Numbered from the stretch's first letter, positions 30,505 to 39,105 are shown. The stretch: 64,000 nt of DNA from Afipia sp. (GCA_016201045.1 JACQDM010000008.1:1-64000); one strand, 5' to 3'. Notes: generated by a model not told the origin, from the letters alone. Numbers and translations are program-made.

Positions 30505-31179
30505 ATGCCGGACATCGATCAGCAGACATCCGACCTGCCCAGCAGAAGCCATTTTCGCATCACGGTGATCGCTGTGGCCGCCATTATAGCGTTAATCGCG
30601 GGATTTGGGGGGATATACGGGATCGATGGGTTAACGCGCAATGCGCAAGCCCAAACAAGCTGCGCGGCGGCTGTCGATATCGCCAAAAAGATAGCACCGC
30701 TGGCGAAGGGCGAAGTCGCCGCGTTAACCATGGCGACCGCGCCCCGCCAGTTGCCCGATCTCGCCTTCAACGACGCCGACGGCAAGGCGCGAAAATTGTC
30801 GGAATGGAAGGACAAGACCGTCCTCGTCAATCTGTGGGCGACGTGGTGCGTGCCTTGCCGGAAAGAAATGCCGGCGCTCGACAAACTGCAAACGACGCTG
30901 GGCGGCAAGGATTTCGAGGTCGTTGCGATCAACATCGACACGCGCGATCCCGACAAACCGAAGAATTTCCTGAAAGAAGGCAACCTCACCCATCTTGCAT
31001 ATTTTCACGACGACAAGGCGAAGGTGTTTCAGGATCTGAAAAGTGCCAATCTCGCGCTCGGCATGCCGACCTCCGTTCTCATTGACGGTTCGGGATGCGA
31101 GATCGCCAATATCGCCGGACCCGCCGAATGGGCGAGCGACGATGCGGTGACGCTGCTGAAAGCAGCCATCGCCAAATAG
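30505..31179 (+). CDS. tlpA: thiol:disulfide interchange protein TlpA
   Basis: A membrane-anchored periplasmic thioredoxin-like reductase that, in Bradyrhizobium, supports cytochrome oxidase assembly through the copper chaperone ScoI and CoxB. The 224-residue protein has one N-terminal anchor (about 20-40), a cysteine near 52 (QTSCAAAV) and the active site WATWCVPCRKE in a thioredoxin fold. The second half of the extra disulfide found in B. japonicum TlpA is seen as GSGCEIAN. Divergent from argH, as in Bradyrhizobium. Confidence 0.93.
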   Translation: MPDIDQQTSDLPSRSHFRITVIAVAAIIALIAGFGGIYGIDGLTRNAQAQTSCAAAVDIAKKIAPLAKGEVAALTMATAPRQLPDLAFNDADGKARKLSEWKDKTVLVNLWATWCVPCRKEMPALDKLQTTLGGKDFEVVAINIDTRDPDKPKNFLKEGNLTHLAYFHDDKAKVFQDLKSANLALGMPTSVLIDGSGCEIANIAGPAEWASDDAVTLLKAAIAK

Positions 31180-31219
31180 CGCCGGGTTCCGCATTCACGA
31201 TTTAATTTCGGAATCGCAC

Positions 31220-31262
31220 TTGACGACGAAGGCCACATTCCTATACTTAACCATATGGTTTA
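31220..31262 (+). promoter_or_regulatory. promoter and operator at the second ArsR gene, predicted leaderless start
   Basis: TTGACG (31220-31225), a 16-base spacer and TATACT (31242-31247) predict a transcription start at 31254-31255. The ATG of the gene is at 31255, so the mRNA would have no leader. The near-perfect palindrome TTAACCATATGGTTTA (31247-31262) covers the -10 edge, the start point and the start codon. It shares the TTAACC half-site with the first ArsR operon and is a likely autoregulatory site. Confidence 0.7.
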
Positions 31263-31674
31263 CTATTCATCCAACCGTCTGGATCGTGTTTTTGCGGCGG
31301 TGGCGGACCCCACCCGCCGGGCGTTGTTGTCGCAACTCGAAGGCCGCGACAACGTTTCCATCAGCGATCTGGCAAAACCGTTCGCGATGTCGCTTCCGGC
31401 GGTGATGAAACATCTCGATGTGCTGTCGGATGCCGGACTGATTACGCGAACGAAAACCGGCCGCACGGTGACGTGCCGGCTTACTGCGGCACCGATGGAA
31501 CAGGCGATGGAATGGCTCAGTCGCTATCAGCGGTTCTGGGCCGCGCAACTCGACCGGCTCGCCGCTTTTGTGGAGGACAATTCATGCTCGCCCAGCCAAG
31601 CCTCACCCTCGCCCGCCGCCTCAAAGCGACGCCCGACAAAGTCTTCGCGGCCTGGACGGACCCGGAAAAAATAG
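31255..31674 (+). CDS. ArsR/SmtB family transcriptional regulator (SdpR-like), second copy
   Basis: The 139-residue winged-helix protein has AVADPTRRALLSQL, the recognition helix MSLPAVMKHLDVLSDAGLI and the RYQRFWAAQLDRL tail shared with the first copy. There is no ribosome binding site before the ATG, in keeping with the predicted leaderless transcript. Family members normally end soon after the RFW helix; this reading frame continues about 29 residues (PSQASPSPAASKRRP, basic) through the ATG of the next gene and overlaps it by 91 bases in another frame. The tail may be real or the result of a lost stop codon. Confidence 0.88.
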   Translation: MVYYSSNRLDRVFAAVADPTRRALLSQLEGRDNVSISDLAKPFAMSLPAVMKHLDVLSDAGLITRTKTGRTVTCRLTAAPMEQAMEWLSRYQRFWAAQLDRLAAFVEDNSCSPSQASPSPAASKRRPTKSSRPGRTRKK

Positions 31675-32018
31675 TTCACTGGTTCGGACCCGCACACACC
31701 ATCGACGGCAGCGTCGATGCACAGATGGACGTGCGCGTCGGCGGATCGTTCCGCGTGCGCTTCAAGACCGACGACGGCGAACAGCACGAAGTCGGCGGCA
31801 AATATATCGAGGTGCTGCCGAACGAACGGCTCGTATTCAGCTGGGCCTGGCATACGACGCCGGAACGGCAGTCGCAGGTCAGCGTCATTCTCAAGCCGGA
31901 AGGCGACATGACGTTCCTCACGCTGACGCACGAGAAGTTCTTCGACGAAGCCGCGCGAGACGGCCACAAGCGCGGCTGGACCGGCACGCTCGACAAACTC
32001 GAACGGATGTTCGCGTAA
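31584..32018 (+). CDS. SRPBCC/AHSA1 domain protein
   Basis: The 144-residue protein has the AHSA1 opening LARRLKATPDKVFAAWTDPEK and HWFGPAH, then VGGSFRVRFKTDDGE and ends with GWTGTLDKLERMF. It starts at an ATG with GGAGGACAATTC upstream, all inside the 3' end of the ArsR gene. A ligand-binding hydrophobic pocket is typical; the ligand is unknown. Second gene of the ArsR-AHSA1-DUF1428-VOC operon. Confidence 0.88.
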   Translation: MLAQPSLTLARRLKATPDKVFAAWTDPEKIVHWFGPAHTIDGSVDAQMDVRVGGSFRVRFKTDDGEQHEVGGKYIEVLPNERLVFSWAWHTTPERQSQVSVILKPEGDMTFLTLTHEKFFDEAARDGHKRGWTGTLDKLERMFA

Positions 32019-32038
32019 ACCGAAAAAGGACAACCCAC

Positions 32039-32398
32039 ATGCAATACGTCGATGGATTTATCGTGCCGGTGCCCAAGAAGAAGATGAGCGCCTACCGTGC
32101 GATGGCGAAGAAGGCCTGCAAGGTCTGGCTCGAACACGGCGCGCTCGACTACCGCGAATGCGTGGCCGAGGACGTCAAGAAAGGAAAGTGGACCTCGTTT
32201 CCGCGCAGCGTGAAACTGAAAGCAGGCGAGACCGTCATTTTCTCATGGATCACTTACAAGTCGCGCAAGCATCGCGACGCCGTGCTCAAGAAGGTGATGA
32301 AGGATCCCCGCCTCGCCGCGATGATGAACCCGAAGAACGTGCCGTTCGACGGCAAGCGCATGATCTATGGCGGGTTCGACACCTTCGTAACGGCATAG
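32039..32398 (+). CDS. DUF1428 family protein
   Basis: The 119-residue dimeric alpha/beta-barrel-type protein has the family opening YVDGFIVPVPKKKMSAYRAMA, then DYRECVAEDV and WITYKSRKHRDAVLKKVM and ends with KRMIYGGFDTFV. The family (E. coli YbaA) has no known function. AAAGGACAACCC precedes the ATG, 20 bases after the AHSA1 stop. It is often found with ArsR, AHSA1 and VOC genes. Confidence 0.9.
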   Translation: MQYVDGFIVPVPKKKMSAYRAMAKKACKVWLEHGALDYRECVAEDVKKGKWTSFPRSVKLKAGETVIFSWITYKSRKHRDAVLKKVMKDPRLAAMMNPKNVPFDGKRMIYGGFDTFVTA

Positions 32399-32445
32399 CT
32401 CCAGTCGCCGCGCAGCAACTTTCAACCAATAAAAAGGAAATCCAA

Positions 32446-32595
32446 ATGGCTTCAATCACACCTTTCCTCTGGCTCGACAACAATGTGCCTGAAGCGGTCG
32501 CCTTTTATGAATCGGTTTTTCCCAATGCAAAGGTCGAAACCGTGATGAACAAGCTCGACATCGGGAAACTGGAGCAGGCCTATGAGGCGGCATAG
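32446..32595 (+). pseudogene. internally deleted VOC (PhnB-type) gene, 49 codons
   Basis: The frame starts with a good site (AAAAGGAAATCCAA, ATG). Its first 31 residues (ITPFLWLDNNVPEAVAFYES) match the N-terminus of PhnB/3-demethylubiquinone-methyltransferase-like VOC proteins, normally about 150-160 residues. It then jumps to MNKLDIGKLEQAYEAA, the normal C-terminal end of that family. About 100 central codons are missing, in frame. It could be a decayed gene, a real mini-protein or an assembly collapse. It lies in the second ArsR operon. Confidence 0.75.
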
Positions 32596-32693
32596 CGCCC
32601 CTCTGCCACAACGCGAATGCGGCAATTTTTTCACATTGGCATTCGACGCTGCGTGGCAGGCGGCGCAAGCGTCCATCGGCAAAGGAACGCATC

Positions 32694-33065
32694 ATGACCG
32701 CACACGGACATTTCCACTGGAACGAATTGCGCACCCGCAACGCGGATCGCGCCAAGAAATTTTACGAAGAGACCGTCGGCTGGACATTTAGCGGGAGCAA
32801 AACGCCGGACGGCACGACCTACTGGATCGCCGAGATGAACGGCCAGCCCATCGCAGGCCTGTTCGAGCTGACCGAACGATTCAAGGATGTGCCGGAAAGC
32901 TGGATTCCATTTCTGGCAGTGGACGATGTCGATGCGCGCGTGAAGAAGGCGACCGCAGCCGGTGCGAAGCTGATGATGCCGATTTTCGATGTGCCGAACG
33001 TCGGACGCATCGCGATGCTGCTCGAACCGAGCGGCGCGGGAATCGGCTGGATGACGCCGGTCTGA
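32694..33065 (+). CDS. VOC family protein (glyoxalase-like)
   Basis: The 123-residue protein has the single-chain VOC pattern: FHWNELRTRNADRAKKFYEETVGW, then YWIAEMNGQPIAGLFEL and a second half FLAVDDVDARVKKATAAGAKLM ending IGWMTPV. AAAGGAACGCATC precedes the ATG. It is the last gene of the second ArsR operon; its substrate is unknown. Confidence 0.87.
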   Translation: MTAHGHFHWNELRTRNADRAKKFYEETVGWTFSGSKTPDGTTYWIAEMNGQPIAGLFELTERFKDVPESWIPFLAVDDVDARVKKATAAGAKLMMPIFDVPNVGRIAMLLEPSGAGIGWMTPV

Positions 33066-33254
33066 TTACGCGGAAATATCCAGATTGCCGCCGACGCCCG
33101 GCGCGAGATTGGCGGCACTCGCCGACGGCTGCAGAAGCTGAAGCACGGAGCGCTGCTGGTCGATGTTCTGCTTCAGAACGCTGGTTGCGATCTGCTGCTG
33201 AATATTGCCCGCCTGCATGGTGACAAGACTGGCAGCGAGACTCGACACATCCAT
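33066..33254 (-). CDS. YjfB-like putative motility protein
   Basis: The 62-residue protein has the YjfB family form: MDVSSLAASLVTMQAGNIQ, a central LKQNIDQQ helix and a C-terminal GVGGNLDISA. The family is called motility-linked because of its regulation in Bacillus; no mechanism is established. Start: ATG at 33254 rather than the GTG at 33263. It is convergent with the VOC gene, whose stop abuts it. Confidence 0.72.
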   Translation of the reverse strand: MDVSSLAASLVTMQAGNIQQQIATSVLKQNIDQQRSVLQLLQPSASAANLAPGVGGNLDISA

Positions 33255-33318
33255 AGCGCACACTCAATCGAATGAATGCGTGAACCTAGGTCGAAACAGT
33301 TAAGGAATTCGAACCGGC

Positions 33319-34197
33319 CTAGCGCGTCGGCACCGGCTTGTCGCCGCGATAGTCATAAAAGCCGCGCTGCGATTTGCGGCCAAGCCAGCCGGCCTCGACA
33401 TATTTCACCAAAAGCGGGCATGGACGGTATTTCGAATCCGCCAGACCTTCATGCAACACCTGCATGATCGACAGACACGTATCGAGGCCGATGAAGTCGG
33501 CCAATTCCAGCGGGCCCATCGGATGGTGCGCGCCGAGCTTCATCGCTTTGTCGATCGCTTCGACATTCGCGACGCCCTCGTAAAGCGTGTAGATCGCCTC
33601 GTTGATCATCGGCAGCAGAATGCGGTTGACGATGAAAGCGGGGAAATCCTCCGAGACGGCAATCTGCTTGCCCATCTTGGTGACGAATTCGCGCGCCGCG
33701 TCGAAGGTTTCGTCGTCGGTCGCGATGCCGCGGATGAGTTCGGCAAGCTCCATCACCGGAACCGGGTTCATGAAATGAATGCCGATGAATTTTTCCGGCC
33801 GGTCTGTCGACGCGGCGAGCCGCGTGATCGAGATCGAGGACGTGTTCGATGCGACGATTGCTGAGGGTTTCAGAACGGCGCAGACATCGTGAAAAATCTT
33901 GCGCTTGATCTCTTCCTTCTCGACCGCCGTCTCGATCACGAGATCGCAACCGGATAAGCCATCGATGGTTTCCGCAGACTTGATACGGGCCAGTGCCTTC
34001 TGATGCGCGTCTTCGGTGATGATCTTCTTGGCAACCTGCCGGGTCAGATTGCCGTTGATGGTCGCCATCGCCGATTTTAGGCGATCAGCGGACAAATCGT
34101 TGAGCACAACATCGAACCCGGCCAGTGCCGCGACATGCGCGATGCCATTGCCCATCTGGCCCGATCCGATCACACCGACGGTCTTGATGGTCGCCAT
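33319..34197 (-). CDS. hbd: 3-hydroxybutyryl-CoA dehydrogenase
   Basis: NAD-dependent oxidoreductase linking acetoacetyl-CoA and 3-hydroxybutyryl-CoA. The 292-residue protein starts with a Rossmann motif GVIGSGQMGNGIAH, has the NAD-binding block NTSSISIT, the catalytic histidine in IHFMNPVPVMEL and the C-terminal domain with GLDTCLSIMQVL and GFYDY. It lies 98 bases after etfA in the same direction, so it is probably in the etfB-etfA-hbd transcription unit. Confidence 0.95.
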   Translation of the reverse strand: MATIKTVGVIGSGQMGNGIAHVAALAGFDVVLNDLSADRLKSAMATINGNLTRQVAKKIITEDAHQKALARIKSAETIDGLSGCDLVIETAVEKEEIKRKIFHDVCAVLKPSAIVASNTSSISITRLAASTDRPEKFIGIHFMNPVPVMELAELIRGIATDDETFDAAREFVTKMGKQIAVSEDFPAFIVNRILLPMINEAIYTLYEGVANVEAIDKAMKLGAHHPMGPLELADFIGLDTCLSIMQVLHEGLADSKYRPCPLLVKYVEAGWLGRKSQRGFYDYRGDKPVPTR

Positions 34198-34295
34198 CTG
34201 TCTTCGTTCTCTTGTTTGCCCGCGGCGGACATCCGCCGAAGGCTCTTATATCACGTCAAACACCGGCCTGCGTTTCACCTTCCCGCAGGACGGGG

Positions 34296-35231
34296 TCAAA
34301 GCGCGGCCGTCAGTTCCGGAACCGCTTGATAGAGATCGGCAACCAGTCCGAAATCGGCAACCTGGAAAATCGGCGCGTCCTCATCCTTGTTGATCGCAAC
34401 GATCACCTTGGAGTCCTTCATGCCGGCCAGATGCTGAATCGCGCCAGAAATGCCGATGGCAATGTAGAGTTCAGGCGCGACGACCTTGCCGGTCTGGCCG
34501 ACCTGCCAGTCGTTCGGCGCGTAGCCCGCGTCTACTGCGGCGCGCGATGCGCCGACGCCGGCACCGAGCTTATCGGCGAGCGGTTCGATATATTTGGTGA
34601 AGTTCTCGCGGCTCTGCATTGCACGTCCGCCAGAGACGATGATCTTCGCCGACGTCAGTTCCGGACGATCGCTCTTGGCGACCTCCTCGCCGACAAAACT
34701 TGAGAGACCAGGATCGGTACCTGCGGGAGCATTGTCGACTGAAGCGCTGCCGCCATCGCCCGCCGCGCCGAATGTCGAGGTGCGAACGGTGATGACTTTC
34801 TTCTTGTCTTTCGACTTCACGGTCTGGATCGCGTTGCCCGCGTAGATCGGCCGCTCGAACGTATCCGGCGCAACCACCTTGGTGATTTCCGAAATCTGCA
34901 TCACGTCGAGCAATGCAGCGACGCGCGGCATCACGTTCTTGAAGCGCGAGGTCGCGGGAGCCACGATGGCGTCATAAGATGCGCCGAGCGCGACGATCAG
35001 CGCAGCGAGCGGTTCGGCGAGGTCGTGTTCATACATCGCGTTTTCAGCGAGCAGCACTTTCGTCACGCCCTTGAGCTTGGCTGCGGTCTCCGCAGCCGCC
35101 TTGGTGCCCTGACCGCCACCCGCAACGAGGACATGCACTTCGCTTCCAAGCGCCGCTGCAGCAGTGAGCGCCTTGTTGGTGGAATCCTTGAGCGTCTCGT
35201 GGTCGTGTTCGGCAATAAGCAGCGTGGTCAT
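34296..35231 (-). CDS. etfA: electron transfer flavoprotein subunit alpha
   Basis: The FAD-binding subunit that passes electrons from acyl-CoA and related dehydrogenases to ETF-quinone oxidoreductase. The 311-residue protein has the C-terminal FAD domain with [38 protein letters not shown] and [21 protein letters not shown]. Its ATG overlaps the etfB stop (TGATG). Confidence 0.97.
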   Translation of the reverse strand: MTTLLIAEHDHETLKDSTNKALTAAAALGSEVHVLVAGGGQGTKAAAETAAKLKGVTKVLLAENAMYEHDLAEPLAALIVALGASYDAIVAPATSRFKNVMPRVAALLDVMQISEITKVVAPDTFERPIYAGNAIQTVKSKDKKKVITVRTSTFGAAGDGGSASVDNAPAGTDPGLSSFVGEEVAKSDRPELTSAKIIVSGGRAMQSRENFTKYIEPLADKLGAGVGASRAAVDAGYAPNDWQVGQTGKVVAPELYIAIGISGAIQHLAGMKDSKVIVAINKDEDAPIFQVADFGLVADLYQAVPELTAAL

Positions 35232-35977
35232 CAGATCGCTCCGACTTCTTTAAGTTTCGACACCAGTTCGGCGACATCCTTGACCTTGACGCCGGCCTTG
35301 CGGCCAGGCGGTTCGCTGGTCTTGAGAACTTCGAGACGCGGCGCAAGATCGACGCCGTAGCTGTCGGCTGTCTTCTCGTCGATCGGCTTCTTCTTCGCCT
35401 TCATGATGTTGGGCAGGCTCGCATAGCGCGGCTCGTTGAGGCGAAGATCGGTCGTGACGATTGCCGGTCCCTTGACCTTCACCGTCTGCAGGCCGCCGTC
35501 GACCTCGCGCGTCACCTTGAAATCCGAACCGTCGACTTCGAGTTTCGATGCGAATGTCGCCTGCGACCAGCCGAGCAGTGCTGCCAGCATCTGGCCGGTC
35601 TGGTTGGAATCGTCATCGATGGCCTGCTTGCCGAGAATGACGAGGCCAGGTTTTTCCGCGTCCGCAACTGCCTTCAGAATCTTCGCGACCGCCAGCGGCT
35701 CGACGTTGCCCTCGGCCTTGACGAGAATGCCGCGGTCGGCGCCCATCGCGAGACCCGTGCGGATCGTCTCGGACGCCTGCGCCGGACCGATCGAGACCAC
35801 GACGACCTCGGTCGCCTTGCCGGCCTCTTTCAGGCGCAGGGCTTCCTCGACCGCGATTTCGTCGAACGGGTTCATCGACATTTTGACATTGGCGAGTTCG
35901 ACGCCAGAGCCGTCGCTCTTGACCCGAATTTTCACGTTGTAATCAACGACCCGCTTGACCGGCACCAGAACCTTCAT
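35231..35977 (-). CDS. etfB: electron transfer flavoprotein subunit beta
   Basis: Partner of EtfA; binds AMP and recognises dehydrogenases. The 248-residue protein starts [19 protein letters not shown] and shows [35 protein letters not shown] and the recognition-loop region [16 protein letters not shown] start it at the ATG 35977 with AAAGGGAACCG upstream; 21 further residues would be needed for a longer form. It is coupled to etfA. Confidence 0.97.
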   Translation of the reverse strand: MKVLVPVKRVVDYNVKIRVKSDGSGVELANVKMSMNPFDEIAVEEALRLKEAGKATEVVVVSIGPAQASETIRTGLAMGADRGILVKAEGNVEPLAVAKILKAVADAEKPGLVILGKQAIDDDSNQTGQMLAALLGWSQATFASKLEVDGSDFKVTREVDGGLQTVKVKGPAIVTTDLRLNEPRYASLPNIMKAKKKPIDEKTADSYGVDLAPRLEVLKTSEPPGRKAGVKVKDVAELVSKLKEVGAI

Positions 35978-36094
35978 CGGTTCCCTTTCGTCTTTTAGCT
36001 TGGATTGAACTGTGGCGGCGGAACCTAAAGGTCCGGCCAATCGGGGTCAACGCGCCAACCCCAAAAAACGGAAAACGTATAGCTATTCTGCGGC

Positions 36095-36667
36095 TTAACG
36101 GTTTTGCCCCGGTACCCACAGTACGTCGCCTGCGCCGTTGTCGTTGACCGCGCGGCTGGCGACGAAAAGAAAGTCCGAGAGCCTGTTCAGATACTGTACG
36201 GCTTCGCCATTGACCGGCTCGTTCGGCTGGGATGCCAGTTCGACCACGATCCGTTCGGCGCGCCGGCAAATCGTGCGAGCCAGATGCAGATGCGCGGCGG
36301 CCGGTGTTCCGCCAGGCAAAATGAAAGAGTTGAGCGGCGCGAGACTTCCGTTGAGATCGTCGATGTGATGCTCAAGCCGCGCGACCTGCGTCGCCAGCAC
36401 CCGCAACCGCTCCGCCTTGCCGTCACGCTGCGGAACCGAAAGATCTGCACCAAGATCGAACAGATCGTTCTGTATCATTCCCAGCATGCCGTCGATTTTC
36501 TTGTCAGCGCTCGTATGCAACCGCGCAACGCCGATGACGGCATTCGTCTCGTCAACCGTTCCGTAGGCCGCCACCCGCAGATCGTATTTCGGGCGCCGCT
36601 CACCGCTGCCGAGCGCCGTCGTTCCGTCATCGCCGGTTCGGGTGTAGATGCGGTTGAGAATGACCAT
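36095..36667 (-). CDS. pduO: cob(I)alamin adenosyltransferase, PduO type
   Basis: Transfers the adenosyl group of ATP to cobalamin. The 190-residue helical protein has the ATP-binding N-terminus YTRTGDDGTTALGSGER and the conserved C-terminal region CRRAERIVVEL with YLNRLSDFLFVASR. Adenosylcobalamin would serve methylmalonyl-CoA mutase or similar enzymes encoded elsewhere. It starts at ATG 36667 (MVILNRIYTR). The twin-transmembrane gene lies just upstream and etfB follows after 117 bases. Confidence 0.93.
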   Translation of the reverse strand: MVILNRIYTRTGDDGTTALGSGERRPKYDLRVAAYGTVDETNAVIGVARLHTSADKKIDGMLGMIQNDLFDLGADLSVPQRDGKAERLRVLATQVARLEHHIDDLNGSLAPLNSFILPGGTPAAAHLHLARTICRRAERIVVELASQPNEPVNGEAVQYLNRLSDFLFVASRAVNDNGAGDVLWVPGQNR

Positions 36668-36698
36668 GACGGCATCCAGTCGGGTTGAGGAACCTTCG

Positions 36699-36893
36699 CT
36701 AGCGACCGAGAGCAAAAAGCGCGAGCATCGTAATGATGATCGCAACAAACTGGAACAGCACCCGTAACTGCATCAACCGCTGCGATCTGTTCGGCGATCC
36801 GCCGCGCATCATGTTGAAGAGGCCAAGCAGCAGAACGATGGTGACCGCTGCGAGGGCGATGGGAAGCGCGATGGTGCTCAGAAATGTTGCCAT
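36699..36893 (-). CDS. twin-transmembrane (HIG1-like) small protein
   Basis: The 64-residue protein has two membrane helices separated by a basic loop with NMMRGGSPNRSQRLMQLRVLFQ. The R-x3-Q pattern recalls HIG1/Rcf1-type proteins, which associate with respiratory complexes. The alphaproteobacterial family has no assigned role. ATG 36893 is used because 12 extra residues upstream lack a fit. It is encoded just upstream of pduO and may be cotranscribed. Confidence 0.75.
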   Translation of the reverse strand: MATFLSTIALPIALAAVTIVLLLGLFNMMRGGSPNRSQRLMQLRVLFQFVAIIITMLALFALGR

Positions 36894-37028
36894 GGGCGTT
36901 ACATAACACCGCCCGAAGCCATGCGCCAATGCAGATTATAATTCGCTGGACAGAACCATTTGGCGCGCCGCCCGTACTGACTTCAAAGGCTTCGCGCGCT
37001 AGTTTGGCAAATCGGTTCGGGAGACGAC

Positions 37029-37922
37029 GTGACGTATCTGATCAACGCCATCAAGATCGCCATCGATGCGTTCTATACGTTTCTCGCCGACGACGGCTGG
37101 GCGATCGCGAGCCATATCGCTTTGTCGGCGCTGATGGCGCTGTTTCCGTTTCTCATCGTCATCACATCGCTGGCGGGATTTTTCGGCTCGAAAGAACTTG
37201 CCGATCAGGCCGTGCTGCTGATGCTGGAAACCTGGCCGAACCAGGTAGCCAATGCGCTGTCAGGTGAAATTCAAAACGTGCTAACGACGCCGCGCGGAGG
37301 TCTTTTGACCATCGGCGTGGTTCTGGCGATCTACTTCGCGTCAAACGGCGTGGAGAGTCTGCGCGTCGGACTGAACCGAGCCTATGCTGTCGTCGAGCCG
37401 CGCCGCTGGTATTGGCTTCGGCTTGAATCAATCGGATACACGCTGGTTGCCGCGATTATGTCGCTGGCGATGTCGTTCATGATCGTGCTCGGACCGCTGA
37501 TCCTTGCCACCGCGCGCCGCTATATCCCCCTTCACGTCGACTCAAACGAAAATCTCCTGACGTTCGCCCGCTACGGCATTGCGACTTTCGCTCTTGTCAG
37601 CGCGCTGTTCATCGTCCACGCATGGTTGCCGGCGGGCCGCCGGAGCTTTCTTCAGATTTTGCCGGGAATCGTTTTCACGATGATCGCGTCATTGGTATCG
37701 GGCATCGTGTTCGGACAATATCTCGCGCGCTTCGCCGACAACTACGTAACAACTTACGCCGGCTTGGCGTCAGTGATGATCGCGCTGGTCTTTCTGTATT
37801 TCATCGCGGCGATCTTCGTGTATGGCGGCGAACTGAACGCCGCCATCATCAAGTCGCGTCTGCCCGATGGCGTGTCGCTTCAAGCAGCGCAGTTGCTAAA
37901 GCGCGGGGAGAAACAGGCTTGA
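37029..37922 (+). CDS. YihY/virulence factor BrkB family membrane protein
   Basis: The 297-residue inner-membrane protein has about six helices and the YihY/BrkB signatures HIALSALMALFPFLI, SNGVESLRVGLNRAY and YLARFADNYVTTYAGLASVMIALVFLY near the end. Start codon is GTG. Family function is not settled. Its last 74 bases overlap the 3' end of the convergent histidine kinase gene. Confidence 0.88.
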   Translation: MTYLINAIKIAIDAFYTFLADDGWAIASHIALSALMALFPFLIVITSLAGFFGSKELADQAVLLMLETWPNQVANALSGEIQNVLTTPRGGLLTIGVVLAIYFASNGVESLRVGLNRAYAVVEPRRWYWLRLESIGYTLVAAIMSLAMSFMIVLGPLILATARRYIPLHVDSNENLLTFARYGIATFALVSALFIVHAWLPAGRRSFLQILPGIVFTMIASLVSGIVFGQYLARFADNYVTTYAGLASVMIALVFLYFIAAIFVYGGELNAAIIKSRLPDGVSLQAAQLLKRGEKQA

Positions 37923-39105
37923 CGAGGAAGGCGTCGGCACCTGCCGCACGCGACGCGTTCTCATCATCCGCCTTGCCCGACACGCCGATGATCGCCGTCA
38001 TTCCATGTGGCTTTGCGAGCGCGCGCACGCGCTTGATCGCCTCGACGCCGCTTATGCCGGGCAGCACCATATCCATCAGCACCGCATCGAATTGACCGTT
38101 CAGAACTCGCTTCGGCGCTTCCTCGCCGCTGCCGATGAATTCGGTGACATGACCCAATTCGGTGAGAATCGCATTCAGCACGACGCGGCCGAACGGATTG
38201 TCCTCGACGCTCAGGACCCTGAGCGATTTCGACTGCGGTGGTGTCTTGTTCCTGCTTGAAGAGGTAGGGCCAGACAAATTCGCCGCAGGTTTCAGCAATA
38301 CGGTCAAAATGAACGTCGCACCGTTGCCGTCGCGCGAGCGAATTGAAACGTCGCCTCCCATCGCGCGGGCGAGCTGCCTGACCGATGACAGGCCGAGGCC
38401 CGCGCCGCCAAAACGCGACGCAATATCGAGATTCGCCTGCGAGAACGGCTTGAACAATCGCCTGATCTCAGCGGGCGAAATTCCAATGCCGCTGTCCGAT
38501 ACCGCAAAGGCAACACGAAGCCGGTCCTTCGCGTTCGCCTGCACCGACACATCGAGCGCCACACCGCCGCGTTCGGTAAATTTCACGGCGTTGTCGATCA
38601 GGTTTTCCAGCGCCGCGCGCAGCCGGACAGGATCGCCGATGGCAAAAACCGGCAGATTGTCGGCGATGGTGATCATCGACTTCAAACCTTTGGCCGACGC
38701 GCGGCCCGCCAAGGAATCGCCCGCCGTCTGAGCGAGGGTACGTAGGTCGAAAAAATCGCTTCTTACCCGAAGACCGCCGCCGCGCGCTGCATCCACAAAG
38801 AGAGTCGCAAGCGAAGCCAGATGCTCTGCGCCGACCTTGATGGTTTCGACCCAGCGTCGCTCCCGCTCGCCGAGGTCGGACGTCGCAAGCAACGAACTGA
38901 TGGCAAGAATTCCGGTCAGAGGCGTGCGAACCTCATGCGCGAACGCAGCGAGAGCGGTTTCAACGGCATGCGCAGGGGCACGTTTGGGCGAAGCCTTGGT
39001 GCGGGATTTCCCCGCAACGGCGTTGAGGCGCTTTCTTGCGACGCGCCGCTTCGCTGGTTTGAGTGCCTTCCGCTGGTTGCGCTTTGCGCGCGACTTCGCC
39101 GCCAT
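37849..39105 (-). CDS. hybrid histidine kinase with receiver domain
   Basis: The 418-residue soluble protein has a very basic N-terminus (about 45 residues, Lys/Arg/Ala-rich), a dimerisation/phosphoacceptor domain with H-box FAHEVRTPLTG, an HATPase domain (LENLIDNAVKFTE, SDSGIGIS, GLGLSSVRQLA) and a C-terminal receiver with the acceptor aspartate in DAVLMDMVLPG and lysine in FLVKPVS. No membrane segment or sensor domain is visible, so input may come from a partner. No response regulator with output domain is adjacent. GGGGGAATC precedes the ATG at 39105. Confidence 0.9.
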   Translation of the reverse strand: MAAKSRAKRNQRKALKPAKRRVARKRLNAVAGKSRTKASPKRAPAHAVETALAAFAHEVRTPLTGILAISSLLATSDLGERERRWVETIKVGAEHLASLATLFVDAARGGGLRVRSDFFDLRTLAQTAGDSLAGRASAKGLKSMITIADNLPVFAIGDPVRLRAALENLIDNAVKFTERGGVALDVSVQANAKDRLRVAFAVSDSGIGISPAEIRRLFKPFSQANLDIASRFGGAGLGLSSVRQLARAMGGDVSIRSRDGNGATFILTVLLKPAANLSGPTSSSRNKTPPQSKSLRVLSVEDNPFGRVVLNAILTELGHVTEFIGSGEEAPKRVLNGQFDAVLMDMVLPGISGVEAIKRVRALAKPHGMTAIIGVSGKADDENASRAAGADAFLVKPVSPRALATALLEATRHRADAT

